A stretch of 64,000 nt of DNA from Viola odorata (taxonomy: Eukaryota > Streptophyta > Magnoliopsida > Malpighiales > Violaceae), in assembly GCA_963691705.1 (NCBI GenBank), contig OY829541.1:69845189-69909188 (forward strand), written 5' to 3'. A program made the position numbers and the translations under genes. The notes beneath the pieces were generated by a model. It searched no databases, was not told where the DNA came from, and saw only the letters and a list, made by a program, of their open reading frames with translations. This document shows, piece by piece, positions 22,501-35,893 of this stretch; the first letter of the stretch is position 1, and each line of letters begins with the position of its first letter.

Positions 22501-23570
22501 ACGAGCCAACTATTTTTTTTCATAAATGCTGCAAGTTTTGGATGTCCCACATTGTCATACAGTATCTGCAAGCCAACAACAGAACAGGATCACATTAGAA
22601 GGTGCAGCAAACTCTCTCTTTCCAGAAACTAAAATTCAAGCAGGAAACAAGAGTCCGTACATGCTGCACATACCTTCTCTTTGCTCTCAGGCCAATGCAC
22701 TGGAGACCCATAACCCTGAGGGAGAGGAACAAGACACATCGGAGCTGTTCTTGGGCAACTTCTTTCAGTATGTCTATAGCTATGCAACTTTCCAGTTCCA
22801 CTCTCAATATCAATACAAGGAATGTAATTGTGTTTGGTCCTAGCATTACATAATTTCCAACTATAATGAGCTTTTGGATCGAAGACTGGACCTTTACTCT
22901 TCCTCTGCTTCCCCAAATTTAGCAATCCACCACTCTCTTCTTTCACCTTCTCCTCCGCATCTTGGTCCACTGTCTCACTCAAATCACCATCTCCTTCCAC
23001 ATCACCATCTCCTTCCACATTACCATTTCCTTCACCCTTCTCAATATTTAAATCTTCCCTACCATCCACGACAACTCCTTCCTCATCCTCTTCCTTTTCA
23101 GCTTCTTCGCTCTCAGCATCCTCTTCCCCATGATTTTCCTTTGCCACCATATCAGGCACCTTTCTAGCACCTGTCCTCTCTTTTTTCCCATGTGAGGATT
23201 CTTTCTTCCCTTTCTTCCTAACTTGATGCTCTCTATCACTCAAAGGAGCAGACCCATTTCCCTTTTTCTCACCTTTATTCAATTCCAAATCAGATTCAAC
23301 TTTCACATTCTTAGCTTCCCTACTCTTATCTACACTTTCTACTTCTTTATCCTTAGGTGGGGTTTTAGAAGTACTTACCTTTGAATTTGCAGGCACCGGC
23401 TCTGCTATATCCTCAAAGCTCTCTCTTTGAATTGTCACTGACGTGGAGGAAGAAGAAGAGAACATGGACCAAACAAAAATAAAGCAAAGACCCATGATCC
23501 CAACTGCTGTAATCTTGAGACAAAACCCATGTGGGTGCTTCGCTTGGCCAGTTAGCCTTGCTATTGCCAT
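19572..23570 (-). CDS. PMT28: PMT28-like Golgi methyltransferase, interrupted by one in-frame TGA
   Basis: Eight exons: 23570-22674, 22565-22416, 22122-21852, 21765-21673, 21155-20981, 20624-20382, 20268-20074, 19770-19572. They join in frame to 740 codons. The product is a type II membrane protein of the plant PMT (DUF248/QUA2-like) family: a short cytosolic tail, a membrane anchor at about residues 19-38, a long acidic/basic stem, then a SAM-dependent methyltransferase domain with motif [14 protein letters not shown] and a second half ending [11 protein letters not shown]. The N-terminus ([20 protein letters not shown]) matches my memory of Arabidopsis PMT28 (At1g19430). These proteins act in the Golgi, probably on pectin. 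In exon 6 the codon at 20548-20546 is TGA where the family has Trp (PDE*PKRLE), so translation would stop after 554 residues and lose the C-terminal third of the domain. All other exons and splice sites look intact, suggesting a recent nonsense mutation, allele or sequence error. Confidence 0.88.
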
Positions 23571-24526
23571 CTGCGTCTATAAAATGAGTATAGTAACTAG
23601 ACAGAACTATACATCTAACTCAACAAATGCTAAGAAAAGTAAAAAGATCCAAACTTGGATGGAAATGATAACACCTGTGAAGCAAGGTTTATCTAGTACA
23701 TCTCTCTTCACCTAACCATTTTTCTTTGAAAGGTAAAGCTGGTTAGTGCATCATATTCAGGAAAATAATGATTGAAAGCTATAAACTTGCAACAATTTGC
23801 TTTAATGTCGAAGTTGTAAGAAACAAAATTGTTCGAAATAGTAAGTTTTAGAAACAAAAGAGAGAAATAAAATAAATAAAGAAGAAGAATAAAATGGGTT
23901 TGACTGATAGGAACCTTTTTATGTGGGCATCTGATGAACTGGTAAAGAAGAGACCAGAGACCGGACTGCCAATCGGCGGAGACCAGCACCCATCAAAGTG
24001 GACTTTATTTTTTCAAAAGTATTTTTTTAATTCCCTAATATTTAGCAAATTACTGAATTATAATATTATTACTTCTTTCCGCAGGAAAACTAATCTGACT
24101 CAAGCAGTATTGTGTGACGAGTCTGGAAAGAAAATGACTCTTCTCGCATGAGAAGTTCCAATCTGAATTTCTGAATCTCTAGCTTCACTATATGACAAAA
24201 AGAAAACTCAGTTTGAAATTTTAATACTAAAATATAATCCAAGATCTGTGTTTATAGTGGATCTAGTTTATAAAATTTGTAGATTAATAGATTTTTATTT
24301 TTGTCCCAAGACTAGAGGGACAAATGATGGCAAAGTTGAGTATTTTATACTAGTGCCATTGCATTTGGAGGAAAATGCAAATTTAGCTTAGTATCTGTAT
24401 GCATCTATTATCTACATAACAAATTCAGCTCCTGGGTCTCATCCAAGCAATCAAACCGTAGGTTATAAACTTATAACTATGACTTTCATAATATCAGCTA
24501 AATATTCATACAATGAACAGAGACAA
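23571..24526. other. Intergenic, promoter of the PMT28-like gene
   Basis: Upstream of the minus-strand PMT28-like start and downstream of the CNNM-like gene. An open frame at 23894-24151 (plus) has no recognisable content. Confidence 0.35.
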
Positions 24527-27500
24527 CTACGGTTCTTGTTGATTTAGTGTGGTTGGGGAATTGGTCAATGAGGTGCCTGTAGACACGGATAGAGTTGGTG
24601 TTGGACCAGTCGATAACAGGGATGTTGGGGTTGCTGTGCCTGTCGCAGATGTGTCATTAACAGAAGGCCGAGAAACCGAGATTGGCTTTGCTTGAGAAGC
24701 ATTCATGTTGATCTTTATTCTGCATTCAAAAGAAATGTTAGGGTCATGCTTGGTTTACTTTTTATATATTCCTATCACCTCATTGCTGACTGTATGGAAG
24801 TCTTGATTGAACAGAAATTAAGGAACCAAGATGTTTTGTGTCCAATTTAGCTGGGAAAGGGAATGTCGATAGTTCAATCCAGCCTTTCATAGCGGCAATT
24901 GGTTGAAAACAAAAAGGCTAGCGATGAACTATCCAAATCCCCTTTCAGAAGCAGCTGTAAGAAATTCACAACATGCGAAGAATAAAGAAACTTAATCTTT
25001 TACCTGTTGTGAATATTGACATACTCGTCAGTTTCATCCAAGATCTCCTCCTGAAATTAGCAAGCATCAGCAAAATGAGGTTGGCACGGAAAATAAAGCT
25101 ACAACAGATAATGATTCAAGTGGAAGATCTCTGACAATCTCAGTTCTTCTTTATGAAATATGGTATTGGACAAGCGGACACCTATCCCTACTGTTTTCAG
25201 AGTGCATGACTATAGGCGGTGGTCTTTGTAAATTTTCGCTAAGCATGTAGTCTATGCATTGTTCAAGTAGACCAAGGAAAGCACTGAATCCCCAACTAGT
25301 GCAAATCATAGAAGAAATAAACTGTATCATGAGTACAGTTAGCATTCTCATTATTCTGGGGAAAATTTCGGAGGATCCATAGTAGCTTTAACGGTGATGG
25401 ATTAAAAAAGACAAATTATTCTCCCTATGCGTGCCACTATTTGCTGTTTACGCTAGTCTTTAAGTTTACCTGAAGAAGTTCTTCAATCACATCTTCCATG
25501 CTGATTACACCGACAACTTCTTCATTGGATGGGGACTCTGGAAGGGGAGCATTCAGTACATCCATTATGCAAAATGAGCAACCTCTGTGCCCCTTCTTAA
25601 AGGTAGGAGTAGAGGTTGCATTCTTCTTAACCTGTTGACCACCATCATTCTTATCTACTACACTCTGGGAGTCCACCAACTCTGAAGGAGCCAATGTATT
25701 CTGAGTAGCAGGAATGGCCCGATTATCATCTGGTGACCATCAGTAGTATCAATTAACCAATCTTTTAAATTGAAATAGGCAGAAAAAAAACGTTAACATT
25801 GAATCCTCTAAAGCAAGGATGGTAGGTCTTAGATTGAAATCCTATCTTCCCATTCCAAACAAATTAAATTAAATAAAAGATCCACTTTTTTCATGCTTTC
25901 CTTTGAATCCTCACTTTTTCTAGCTGATGTCCCAGTTTTTCCTCTCTGTTTCCTACAGCTGTCCTTAACTTCAAACAGTTTGCCATCTTTGCCCCTTTGT
26001 GGTGCCTCTGGTTTCAAATTCAGATCTTTATATACAACAGCAATGTGGCTGTGACCTTTCTGAAATTCATTTAGAATATCATATAGAGGCATGCCTTCTG
26101 AAACACTACATGATGAACAGAGACATAAGAAAAATTTAGCACCGTAAAATGGACCAAAAATACATAACCCAAGTAAATTGCAGCTTAAGCAATTGACAAC
26201 AGGCTACAGTTGCACTTCATGTCACATGCTAGATCCCCCAGCTAAGTCACACAAAAACATGTACTTTTCCATTAGAAAAGATAAATACAGAAATGAAGGA
26301 TATGTATGTACCGAGGAATTTTCCTTATGATCATTTTTCTCAAAGGAACTGCATCCTCTGGATCAAGTGTTAGAAGGTTTTTAACCTGCACAACACAGAA
26401 TTAATGGGATGACAATAAGGAGATGAAAGAAGAAGAAAACATGATTACCTCCCGAAGACAACAAAAAAGAGAGGTTCCTTCTGTCTTAATTACTTCACTT
26501 TGATATTGTTATGTGTTGCCCATAGATTATTACAGCAAATGAACTATAACTATGCTTGATTTCCGCTACCATTCAATTTTGGCATCAAACCTAGTCGAGA
26601 AGTGGGAGAAACCCTATAGAGCCTAACACCCCTATCAACTATCACGGTGCCAACTTCTAGTCCTTTTGTGATGAGGGATGGAGGATATCTCAACAAATCA
26701 CCAAACAGGCTCTGCCCTAGTAGCATCTCTAGCTCAAAAATAGATGTATTATATTAGAGGGTTTCTGTAAAGTAGAATCAGATCAATAAAATGTTCCAGC
26801 TGAAAACTGAAGACTGAAAAACCTTCTTTTTATATATCAGCTTGCCTTCTCTTCTTTGAATACATGACTGAATCCGTAGTGTGAAACCAATAATTGACAA
26901 ATAATTGCAAATTTTACATAGTTCTTGAGCAATCACAATTAAGAAAAGTAGAGGGATCAATCGAGGAAAATAGAAAATACGATAATGAAGAGGTCCAGCC
27001 AGAGTAAAAAGAGTTGTCTAGAAATCTTGATATTAACACTACAAGAAGATGCACAATTATCATAATCAACCTATACATAAAGAATTGAAATTACCAGAAC
27101 AAGTCCGATTATATTTGTTGGATTTCCAGCATAAACTGGAACCCTACTGTGGCCCATTGTCATTATTGCATTCAACATATCCCTATATTGCAGATGAAAG
27201 AAGAAAAACATGGTTAAAACATAAGATGGACCAAAGAACAATGATGACAATAATGAACAGGAGTCCATAAACCCACAAATTAAGAGTTGCGTCCAGATCA
27301 AGGGAAAATGCCTTCGAAATGGGAGTCATAGCATCTTTTGCAGTCTTTTCTGTCAATTCAAGGGCACCGGCAATTATAGTAGTCTCGTCGTGTGTTAAAT
27401 CCCCTCCTTTCCCTGCCTTTATAATCAATAAAGAACATATGTGAGGTCTTATGATTAAGTTTAAGCACTGAAACATAAACCGTAAAAGTTTGTCTCCTCT

Positions 27501-28538
27501 CATAACATTTATCTGTAAAAGTCCAAAATGAACAATGATCGAAAATAGCCTCGTTATATTAATAACGTACCTCATTGCCATGAAAAGTAACAAAAGTTTT
27601 GAGCTCTGCTCTCCGAAAAAGAGCAGCATGTCCCTTCCCGAGCACCCAATCCAGCACCTGCACTAGACAAAAGCACTTGTGAGGAACCAACTGAATGCTG
27701 AGTATTCTAAGCCCACTAAAAACACAGTTAATGCACATCAAGACTGATAGTCCTTGTACGTGTAGACTCCTCCCATTAACCATACCTTACTAATTGGATA
27801 AGAAATGGGGAAGAACAAAATAAGTAAAACCCGAACAAGGGGAGCCATGGTGGCCCCAACCGTCAACCCATACTTCGTGCATATCGCTTGCGGCAATATC
27901 TGTCATCAAACAAACAAAACATAGCCCACAAATCATCTTAATATAAGTACCCAGCAAACAAACTCTAACATAATCAAACACAAAGCTAAACCCAGTAATG
28001 TTACCTCTCCAATCATTAGTACAAGAGTCACTGATAACAAGACCGCAGCCCAAGGAGGCACAAGCTTGTCCAAAAATATAGGAAGCGCCTAAATTGGAAA
28101 CAAACAGTTCATATCAAGAGAGCTACTAATAATTGTATAGTTCGAGTGACAAAAAAATAAAATAAAAAAATCAACCTTTAAGTACCTCCATTGCTAAGGA
28201 GTTACCAATCAAAAGAGTACACAACAGAAGATGTTGATTCTTCACAACAGGAAATATCTTAGCTGCCAACACAAATCTTTGATTCAGAAAAACCATGATC
28301 ATGGCAAAAAGGAAGAACCTTTCATGAAGTAAATATGGGGCAGTTTGGAGAAATGGGTACCGGCATGAATGCGATCTTGGGGGCGGCCGGCTTTGATGAG
28401 GACTTCGAGGTCGACAAGCCCCAGAGACATGAGGCCGAGAGTTAAACCGGCCATGAGACCGGCGAAGGTGACTAAACCCACAATTGCCAGTAAGTAGAGC
28501 ATGAAGTCAACACTACAGCATGGCACGTCAGCCGCCAT
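24527..28538 (-). CDS. CNNM/DUF21 membrane protein with CBS domains (CBSDUF-type)
   Basis: Twelve exons: 28538-28361, 28262-28186, 28088-28005, 27899-27786, 27657-27571, 27416-27277, 27182-27095, 26385-26312, 26105-25915, 25729-25470, 25050-25004, 24719-24527. They join in frame to 510 residues. Residues 1 to about 170 form a DUF21/CNNM transmembrane domain ([20 protein letters not shown], then [48 protein letters not shown]). It is followed by a CBS pair ([10 protein letters not shown] and GHSRVPVY in the first; [12 protein letters not shown] and [14 protein letters not shown] in the second) split by a charged insert, and a Ser/Thr/Pro-rich tail. It matches Arabidopsis DUF21 proteins such as At4g14240. 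The family includes metal (Mg2+) transporters; substrate here is inferred. The donor at 25914 was chosen because it alone keeps the frame. Confidence 0.92.
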
Positions 28539-31124
28539 ATCTCTCTCCCTCTTTTGCCTGAAACAGAGTACTACTTCCCTTTTGCAGGCTTTGCTCTTTG
28601 GGTTATATAATAATTGGATTGGATTTGTTTGAGAGTTTGGTAAGAGATGACAAAGATTCACAAAATAGTAAATACTAATGCTTTGACCATTGCTGGCCAA
28701 AGGCTGCTTTTTAAAACTTTATGACAATCAGAAAACAGCCATCAAATAGAATAATTTTTAGAGTATCCTTTTTTTTCTTCTAAGTTAAGCTTATTTATTT
28801 GTTAATTAACGAGTTATGTAAAAGGTGAAATTATCGCATATTAATTTTGTTTTCTTTGGAAGGAAAAATCTGAAACTTTCATTTCGTGGAAATTTCCTCG
28901 ACTGACCAAAGCAGCAAAGAATGCAACAATTTCCTTGGTATTTACGACTTCATATTGCACATTTTTAAAGTGGAATTTAAATTTCATTTGTAGAACTTCA
29001 ATAGAAGTACGTAAAAGAGGAAAGCAAAAAAATTGGTAAATTTCTTTTTCTATAAATTGGGTAAAATTTGAATATAAATCTAAATTTCTACTCATACCAA
29101 CAGATAAGTATAATTGATCCACTTTGACAACCACTATTCTCCTTTTTGCAAAAGGTAACCTAAATTTTGCCTTAATCAATGATAATATGCGGGATGCGTA
29201 TATGCCCACTAGTTGCTTATGGTATATTTTATGACAGTGTCAGTCGATGCGTATATGTTGGTTTGATACGACATCAAAAGCTTCCTTGAAAGTCGAATCA
29301 TGAATACCTGATTTCTTTTTCCCGATTCTATCCAAAAGGCACTTAGTTGGCCCAGGCTGGTGGTCATGGGCCTCATGGCCATGGGATCTTGTGGCAGGCT
29401 GGCAGTAGATGCAATCATGCAACTGAATGAGTTATCTACGTTTCATGTTGATGGTGAGACGGATTGAAAGCTAAGCAGTGGTAATTCTAAAAATTGTACC
29501 GGAAACAAGACCGATCACAGCTAAAGGAGCTAGTAATTGAAGAGAAAAGTAGCTAAAGCCCCAGAAGTATTCACTTCTGTTTGTTGTGGATAACCGGACA
29601 GGTAACTGGATAGGGTTGTTTCTAATAGAGGAGCCAGCAGAATCTAATTGCCTAACATACATATTTGCACCATCTCATCTACATTTTTTTTTTTATATAA
29701 AAAGATACCTATTCTCCCCGCAAATTTCTGGCGAACCCTCCGCATAAAATAATAGTCAAATATGTTTTATATTTTATTACTATTATTTATTATTGTAATT
29801 TGTAACATTGCATTTCGTGTGTATTATGAACTGAAAAATGGTATATTTGCTATTATATACATATAATTAGTGTATGTGCGTGTGCATATTTAAATAATTA
29901 GTTGCAAAAATTGTTGAACTAATTTTGCAGGCTTTAGTTTAAAGTTTTCTCAACCACAGATATGGGCTTTTCTAAACTATGGGGATCCATTTAAACAAGA
30001 GAGGGATAATGGGCCTTGAAGCAAGAGACCTACACGTCAGGAGAGCGCTCTAACGCTGAAAAGAGTACATAGCTGCAGGCCATAAAGGAAAAAAGAAGAA
30101 GATGGAAACGATAACAAGACAAAAAATAAATATATCAATGGTGAAAGTCGATTGACAAGAGAACCCTGGCTGGCTTGGAAAATTTGTGGCAGCAAAATTA
30201 TTACAAAAATTTATATATTAGTGCATCCAAATCGATCAGCCAAACTAATAATAAGTTGAAGACAACAAAAATTTATGTCATAGTTTCTTTTTTAATTAAA
30301 TAACATTATTTTCCAGTAATTTGTCAGAAAATCATCAAAACCTGTATTTCTTGTTTAATATTTAACGTTATGAGCAGTGATAGGCCGCAAAATATCAGAA
30401 ACTAGTTTTTTTTCTCTCAACTAAGAACTCGAAACTAGCCTGCTGTCTGATTTAAAGCCATTCAATTAATGACTAAAGTGATCATTTTGGAGCCTTTCGT
30501 GCATCAGTTGTTTAACCACAATCCTAAAATGGGATTGTTCATACTTTGCTGTCTAGCCAAAAGACAAGCTTTGAGTACTTGTTTGGACAATGGAATGTGA
30601 CTCTGTTTCATTATCTCACCAGGGAGTTAAGAGCCACTCACATTTTTTTATAATAGGTTTTTCCTAGTGCTATCAGTTCACAACTTTTTGACAAATAAGA
30701 GTTGCGAGTTAGAGAAATAGAAATTCTAAATTTTAAATTAAGAGTTCAAACTTGAGATCTAACCTTTCTTTACTATGTATAAAATATCTCTGACCTACGA
30801 ACTCATTATGCATGAATAATTCATTGGTGACTTTTTGAGCTGAAAGTGACAGCAGAAAAGGAAGGGCCATGCATAAGATGGAAATGGTGGCAGTCGTGGA
30901 CAGAATTGTTACCTTTCTTTCTATCAAGGCAGAGAGAGAAGGTGGCTGGCTGGATACGGTTGAGCTCCATTCTCCAGCGTTGGTTTCATGTGTGGCTCTC
31001 TTTTCTTATCCCTTGCTACAACAACTTGTACTTCCCCATAAACCCTTAGCATTTTATACTGCAGGAATTCTTCCACATGCACTCTTCAATTACTGCTATA
31101 AGTTTTTTCTCTAAAACCTTGAAG
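28539..31124. other. Intergenic between CNNM-like and methyltransferase genes
   Basis: The two genes are divergent, so both promoters lie here. Short minus-strand frames at 28841-29662 have some protein-like composition, but I recognise no family and they are not connected by clear splice sites. 29700-30840 is AT-rich with nothing seen. Plus-strand frames at 30846-31114 are probably 5' UTR. Confidence 0.4.
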
Positions 31125-32730
31125 ATGACGAGTCATGGAAATGGCTTGCAAGAACCCCCGGAATGGCTCGAGCTAAATCTCCCACATTTGTTGTGCAACG
31201 AAACGGTGAAAGAACTACATGCAGCGATTGAGAACGAATGGGATTTTCTCAAGCGTTCAGCGTGCCAAACAGCAGCTGGGAGAGCCCTGTGGAAACATCT
31301 GATCCATGACCCACTTGCAGACTTACTAGCAGGCGAGACGTACCTCAGAAGCTTTCATGAGAAGATAAAGAAAGACTGCCTCAAAAATGCCAGAGAAATT
31401 TCAGGAGTGATTCTTGCGGTTCGAACCCTCTGGTTCGATTCCAAAATTGAGGCAGCTATTAATTCTTTCAATGGTGAAGCACAAGTCGTTCTCCTTGGTG
31501 CAGGTATGTAATCCTTCCAAACCGAGGTTGTGACAAGCTGTGATCATAATTCATATACATCAATACAGGAATTGTGCGTGTCTGTACGAGTTGTGATTAC
31601 TTGTGCTAGAATTGTCTCCATAGTAAGCATTTTTCAACCAACGATTCTGTTCCGCAACCGTGTGACTGTCAGAGCAACAAGTCTAGTTCCTCCTTGATAT
31701 GCCTTGTCACAAACACTGTAAACCTAACAAGCCAAAGTCCATGCAAACACTATACATGAGATCTTTAAGGAATCTGAAACTGCATATACTGGCTCACCAA
31801 AAATCATGAATTAACCGCTAGTTGTCCATTTGTGGATGATGCATCTATGGTGCAGAAAAGCAGAAATTACAGATACACTCCAGGACAATTGTCAATCCAA
31901 TGGACATACCAGTAACAACAAATAATTTACTGTCATGCTGCCTGTTTAATTTCAGAAGTAGATAACTTCCAACAGAAAAAGAATGACATTGTTGAAAAGC
32001 ATGCTTACAAAACTTCTTTTTTTCCTTTTGGTTCATTTGAGTTACAGTTTCATCCATTTCTATCAAATGTCCAGAGTATAATGACGTTGTGCACTGTTTA
32101 TTAGGAATGGACGCAAGGGCTTACCGGCTAAGCTGCTTGAAGGGAAGCCATGTCTTTGAAGTTGATTTTTCAGAAGTCTTGGAAGTGAAAACTACTCTAG
32201 TCGAGGCAGCAATGGAATCAACAGATGAACATTTGCATCCAAGAATCGTATCAAAATCCTTAAGCAGAGTAGCAGCTGATATTAGAAACGATGACTGGCT
32301 TGAAAAGCTTCAGATATCAGGGTTTGAACCAGAAAAGGAAACTGTGTGGGTACTAGAAGGTATCCTCTATTACCTCTCTGATTCCGAAGCCATGCAAGTA
32401 CTGAAGATCATAGCTGATAAGAGTGCCCTTGCCCACACAGTTCTGTTGGCAGATTTTATGAACAAATCCAACACCATGTCCAATTCCATCTTCCATTTCT
32501 ATAGCGACTGGCCTGATCATCTCCTGCCTTCCCTGGGATTCTCCCATGTAAAGCTTTCACAAATTGGTGACCCTGATGCTCATTTCGGCCTCATGGATGA
32601 CCCTTTAAATCTATTCAACAAGCTCCGGAGCTTACCCAGGTCAGTGCAAACCCACCCAGATGATGGAAAACCATGCTGCCGCTTGTATTTGGTACAGGCA
32701 TCTGGTGTACCCAAGCAATCTAATCCATAG
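31125..32730 (+). CDS. SAM-dependent methyltransferase, leucine carboxyl methyltransferase family
   Basis: Two exons (31125-31503 and 32105-32730) join in phase 1 to 334 residues. The glycine-rich SAM-binding motif VVLLGAGMDARAYRL spans the splice junction; WVLEGILYYLS is the typical downstream motif of the LCM/PF04072 fold. The N-terminal part (SACQTAAGRALWKHLIHDPL, then ADLLAGETYL and AREISGVILAVRTLWFD) matches plant homologues and bacterial 'putative SAM methyltransferase' proteins of this family. The substrate is not known from sequence. An upstream in-frame ATG at 31077 would add 16 residues (MHSSITAISFFSKTLK); I prefer 31125, since the family starts there. The intron of about 600 bases has standard borders. 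Confidence 0.88.
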
Positions 32731-34377
32731 AAAGAGCTTCTTGGTCATCATGTAGAAACCATAGAGTACTCACATTCAAATATAGCTTGATTATAATAAT
32801 CATTGTCTTTATGTTGTCCAAGGAATATCAAATGCACTAGCTGCGTGCGTTGATTCCCTAAGCAACACAACTATATAATACGATACATCAGATTTTGTCC
32901 CAACGGAACAAACTTCAGATCTAACTTGTTTCCTTAGAAATGGTTAGAGACATTTCTCTCAAGATCACATTATCGCATCTTTCAGCAAAAAGAAAGGGAA
33001 GCAGGAACTAATTTGAAGAAAGAAAAAAATGACTACAACAATCCCCTTGCCAACACGGTGAAAAGGCAGTCTAAAGTAAACAGGGGAGAAAATAAAATCT
33101 CTTGCCTACACGCATATCCAAATAGTCAAAACCACAGAATCAAGAGATCACCGACCGAGGGTTCTCCTGGTACTATATAAATCCAAGGTCTATATTTCTT
33201 AACCCTTCAAGCATACGATAGGGGAATAATTGTAAAGCAATAACAAAACACAACACTGTCATTTTCAAAGAACAACAAGTAAACACAAAATGGAAAACAT
33301 CCAAGAAACTTAAGCTAAAAAAAATTGTGTTGCAGATTTTCCTTTGGGTAAACAATGTTAAATTGGAAGATTCCAGTATACCTCAGGTAATTGAATGATG
33401 TTAAAGAAAGGAAGTTTTCTTATTAATGCTCTTTTACTAACTGATTGATATTTCATGACAAGTGTAATAAGATAATCTTTAGTTAATTAAATTCCTTTTT
33501 TTTCAAAGAAAGTTAAAATAAAGGAGTAATATTTCTAGCACCACCATAGGAGATTATGGAATCAATTGATATTAATTCAGACACCACTCTATCAACCTTT
33601 CAGCCAGTGAATAACCCTGATTCTTTCATACCTATACAGGTTATCAAGTTTCTAGGAAAGCATATGTAGGTAATAACAGTGAGTTCCAAAGCATGTGTAG
33701 AAGTTTTGGATTCTCACAGCATTAAATCACTATGGGTGATTGCTTAAGTGGAGTAGCATAACACGTTAAGTTAATTATCTCAGCCACCCATCATCCACGA
33801 GAAGAACCTTCAAGATTCCAAAAGTGAGCAAACATTTAAACAGTGAAACAATGAGATACAATCTGTCTACAAGTCCGATAGAATTCTAGGATAGAGGAAC
33901 GTGACTGTTTTCAGAGTCTTACACCACTGTCACCAGCAGACTGCAGAAACAGGATCTACAATAACCCTAACAAACTTCATTCCAAGTCCGATAGCATTCT
34001 AGGAGACAGGCCTGGAGTTCAAATCTGTCTACAAGTCCGATAGAATTCTAGGATAGAGGAACGTGACTGTTTTCAGAGTCTTACACCACTATGTCACCAG
34101 CAGACTGCAGAAACAGGATCTACAATAACCCAATCAAGACAGTGATACAGATGGTCATACCAAGCCTCTATGAGTTGTACAGAATAAAACTGAAAAAAAT
34201 CAGAGCAAGAGCAAGGGCAAGGACAAGGACCTCGAAGCGTTTAACAAATGTATAAGCTACAGCCAAAATCTAGTCAACTGAATGATGTAACATCTGTCAT
34301 GTGAGACCATACCACAGTACAGACCTGGATACATTGACTTTGGTAAATGTAAGCATAGTATACACAACTGCAAACTG
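32731..34377. other. Intergenic between convergent genes
   Basis: 3' flanks of the methyltransferase gene (plus) and the thylakoid protein gene (minus). It holds the 162-bp tandem repeat listed separately. No gene is seen in 32760-33850. Confidence 0.4.
33860..34131. repeat. 162-bp direct tandem repeat, about 1.7 copies
   Basis: The sequence from AATCTGTCTACAAGTCCGAT (33860) recurs at 34022 with only a 2-base insertion over about 110 bases, giving a period of 162. A shorter echo (AAGTCCGATAGCATTCTAGGA) lies inside the unit at about 33985. It sits just past the 3' end of the thylakoid protein gene. Confidence 0.9.
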
Positions 34378-35555
34378 TCAAGCTTCAAGACAGTTCTTCA
34401 CACCCTGCTCAAATTTGTTAAGTGACAATATTGTATCCTTGAGTGCATCAGCCACTTTCAGTCTGAACACAAGAAAACAGTATAGGGATATCTTAGGAAA
34501 TCCTTAGAAGGAATGCTGAATGAGCTCGTTTGTGCAATTCAACTTCACAAAAGAGTAGCATACCGGTTGGAAGCAACTTGGATATCAGTTTCATTTGCCA
34601 CATTGTTAAGAGAACTGAAAGATCTGCGGTGAATGAATCATGAACCATGCAAATAACATAATATGGTCATAATTCTGATAAAAACAACAGTTTTACCCAC
34701 ATTATATAATGCTTTTTTTCTTTTTCGTTTTACAAAAGACGAAAAGTAAAGTTACCTTATAAGATCATCTAGAATGGCTTCAGCCTCCAACTTCATAGGG
34801 TCATTTTTGTCTAACAACGAAGAAGCATTCTTCACAATCAACCGGAACGTGCAAACCTTCATTTACACAAAACATTCAAAAGTTTTAATATCACGTAAGT
34901 CGTAACAGCAAGAATGAAGAAATGAAAGCGTAAATTACCTCAACTCCCGTATTCGCCTGAAATTCTACGAAAGAGTTCCTCTCTTTTGAAACACAATCCC
35001 TAGCCGCAGATCTCAAAATCCCTCGAATTTCCTCCAAATCCTTACTTGTATATTCAGAGTCGATTGCAGCTGCTTCAAAATAAAAAAATCCAATCAAATG
35101 ATGAAATGAAACGACAGGAGAAGAGAGGAAAACCACAAATGCTTACTGAGTAATAGATAGGCAGATTGGAGGATTTCACGAGAGGCATCGATAGGTGCTA
35201 GAATGAACCTGGCGGTTTTCCTCTTCTGGTCTTTAAGCCAATCCTTAGGTCCTGCTGCACAACCGTTCAAGGAATCAGGACTACAAGCAGAAAAAATATA
35301 GAGAAATGGCAGAAAAAACATATCAAACGGCGCCGTACAGATGCCAAAGGAGAATGCGGTTGCAGGAGCGGGTAGCGAGAGGGAAGGGGCGAGAGTGAGT
35401 AACGCGATTAAGGCGGCGCGTCGGCGCGTGAGAGTGGCAGTGAGGAGGTTTATGTTAGATTCAGTGGAGCGGTTCGGATTTGAGGTTTGGGATTTTGGAG
35501 GGAATGAGGGATGGAGAGCGGGAGAGAGTGAGGCGGGCGCAGTCGCTGGAATCAT
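34378..35555 (-). CDS. Chloroplast thylakoid-lumen protein with Tat-type transit peptide, function unknown
   Basis: Six exons: 35555-35339, 35254-35147, 35069-34939, 34856-34756, 34623-34564, 34462-34378. They join in frame to 233 residues. The N-terminus is Ser/Pro/Thr-rich and lacks acids (chloroplast transit), followed by TRRRAALIALLTLAPSLSLP and ATAF (residues 43-68): a twin-arginine, a hydrophobic core and an AxA cleavage site, so import into the lumen by the Tat route is likely. The mature part (SGPKDWLKDQKRKTARFILA, LEEIRGILRSAARDCV, ERNSFVEFQANTGVEVCTFR) is all-helical in appearance, reminiscent of a PsbQ-like four-helix bundle, though I did not establish homology. The exon 3 acceptor could also lie 3 bases upstream (35072), adding one Ala. 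Conserved plant protein; role not known to me. Confidence 0.85.
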
Positions 35556-35893
35556 GTTGATATTTTATTTTTTTTCCGGGTTAAATGGTGTGTGTTGGGT
35601 CGGGTGCACTTTAACCGTTCTAACGGATAGGGGAGAAGGCCCAGTTTCTGACGTGGCTCGTGCTTAACACTCCACGTAGTCACTTGCGATTTATGAGTTT
35701 TTTGAAGAAAAAAATCGTTTCGATAGACAATATTGGGCCTCTTCTAGTCTCGCCCTGAGCCTGGGACACTTTGTAGACCTGGCCCAGATTTGGTGTTAAG
35801 TAGGGCTGGGCTTATATAGAAGACTTCATCAAACTTTTATAGTATTTTTTTACAAATTGTTTCGTATACGGTATAATCTTGATTACTTTGAAG
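35556..35893. other. Promoter region of the thylakoid protein gene
   Basis: 5' flank of the minus-strand gene up to the hAT-like element. Nothing else seen. Confidence 0.3.

Noticed and set aside
22595..23239. Additional frames on both strands over the first PMT28 exon
   Set aside because: Shadows of the acidic, repetitive stem-coding sequence of the minus-strand gene.
28841..29662. Several minus-strand open frames with partly protein-like composition
   Set aside because: I recognise no domain, they do not join by clear splice sites, and the local base composition is ordinary for intergenic DNA.
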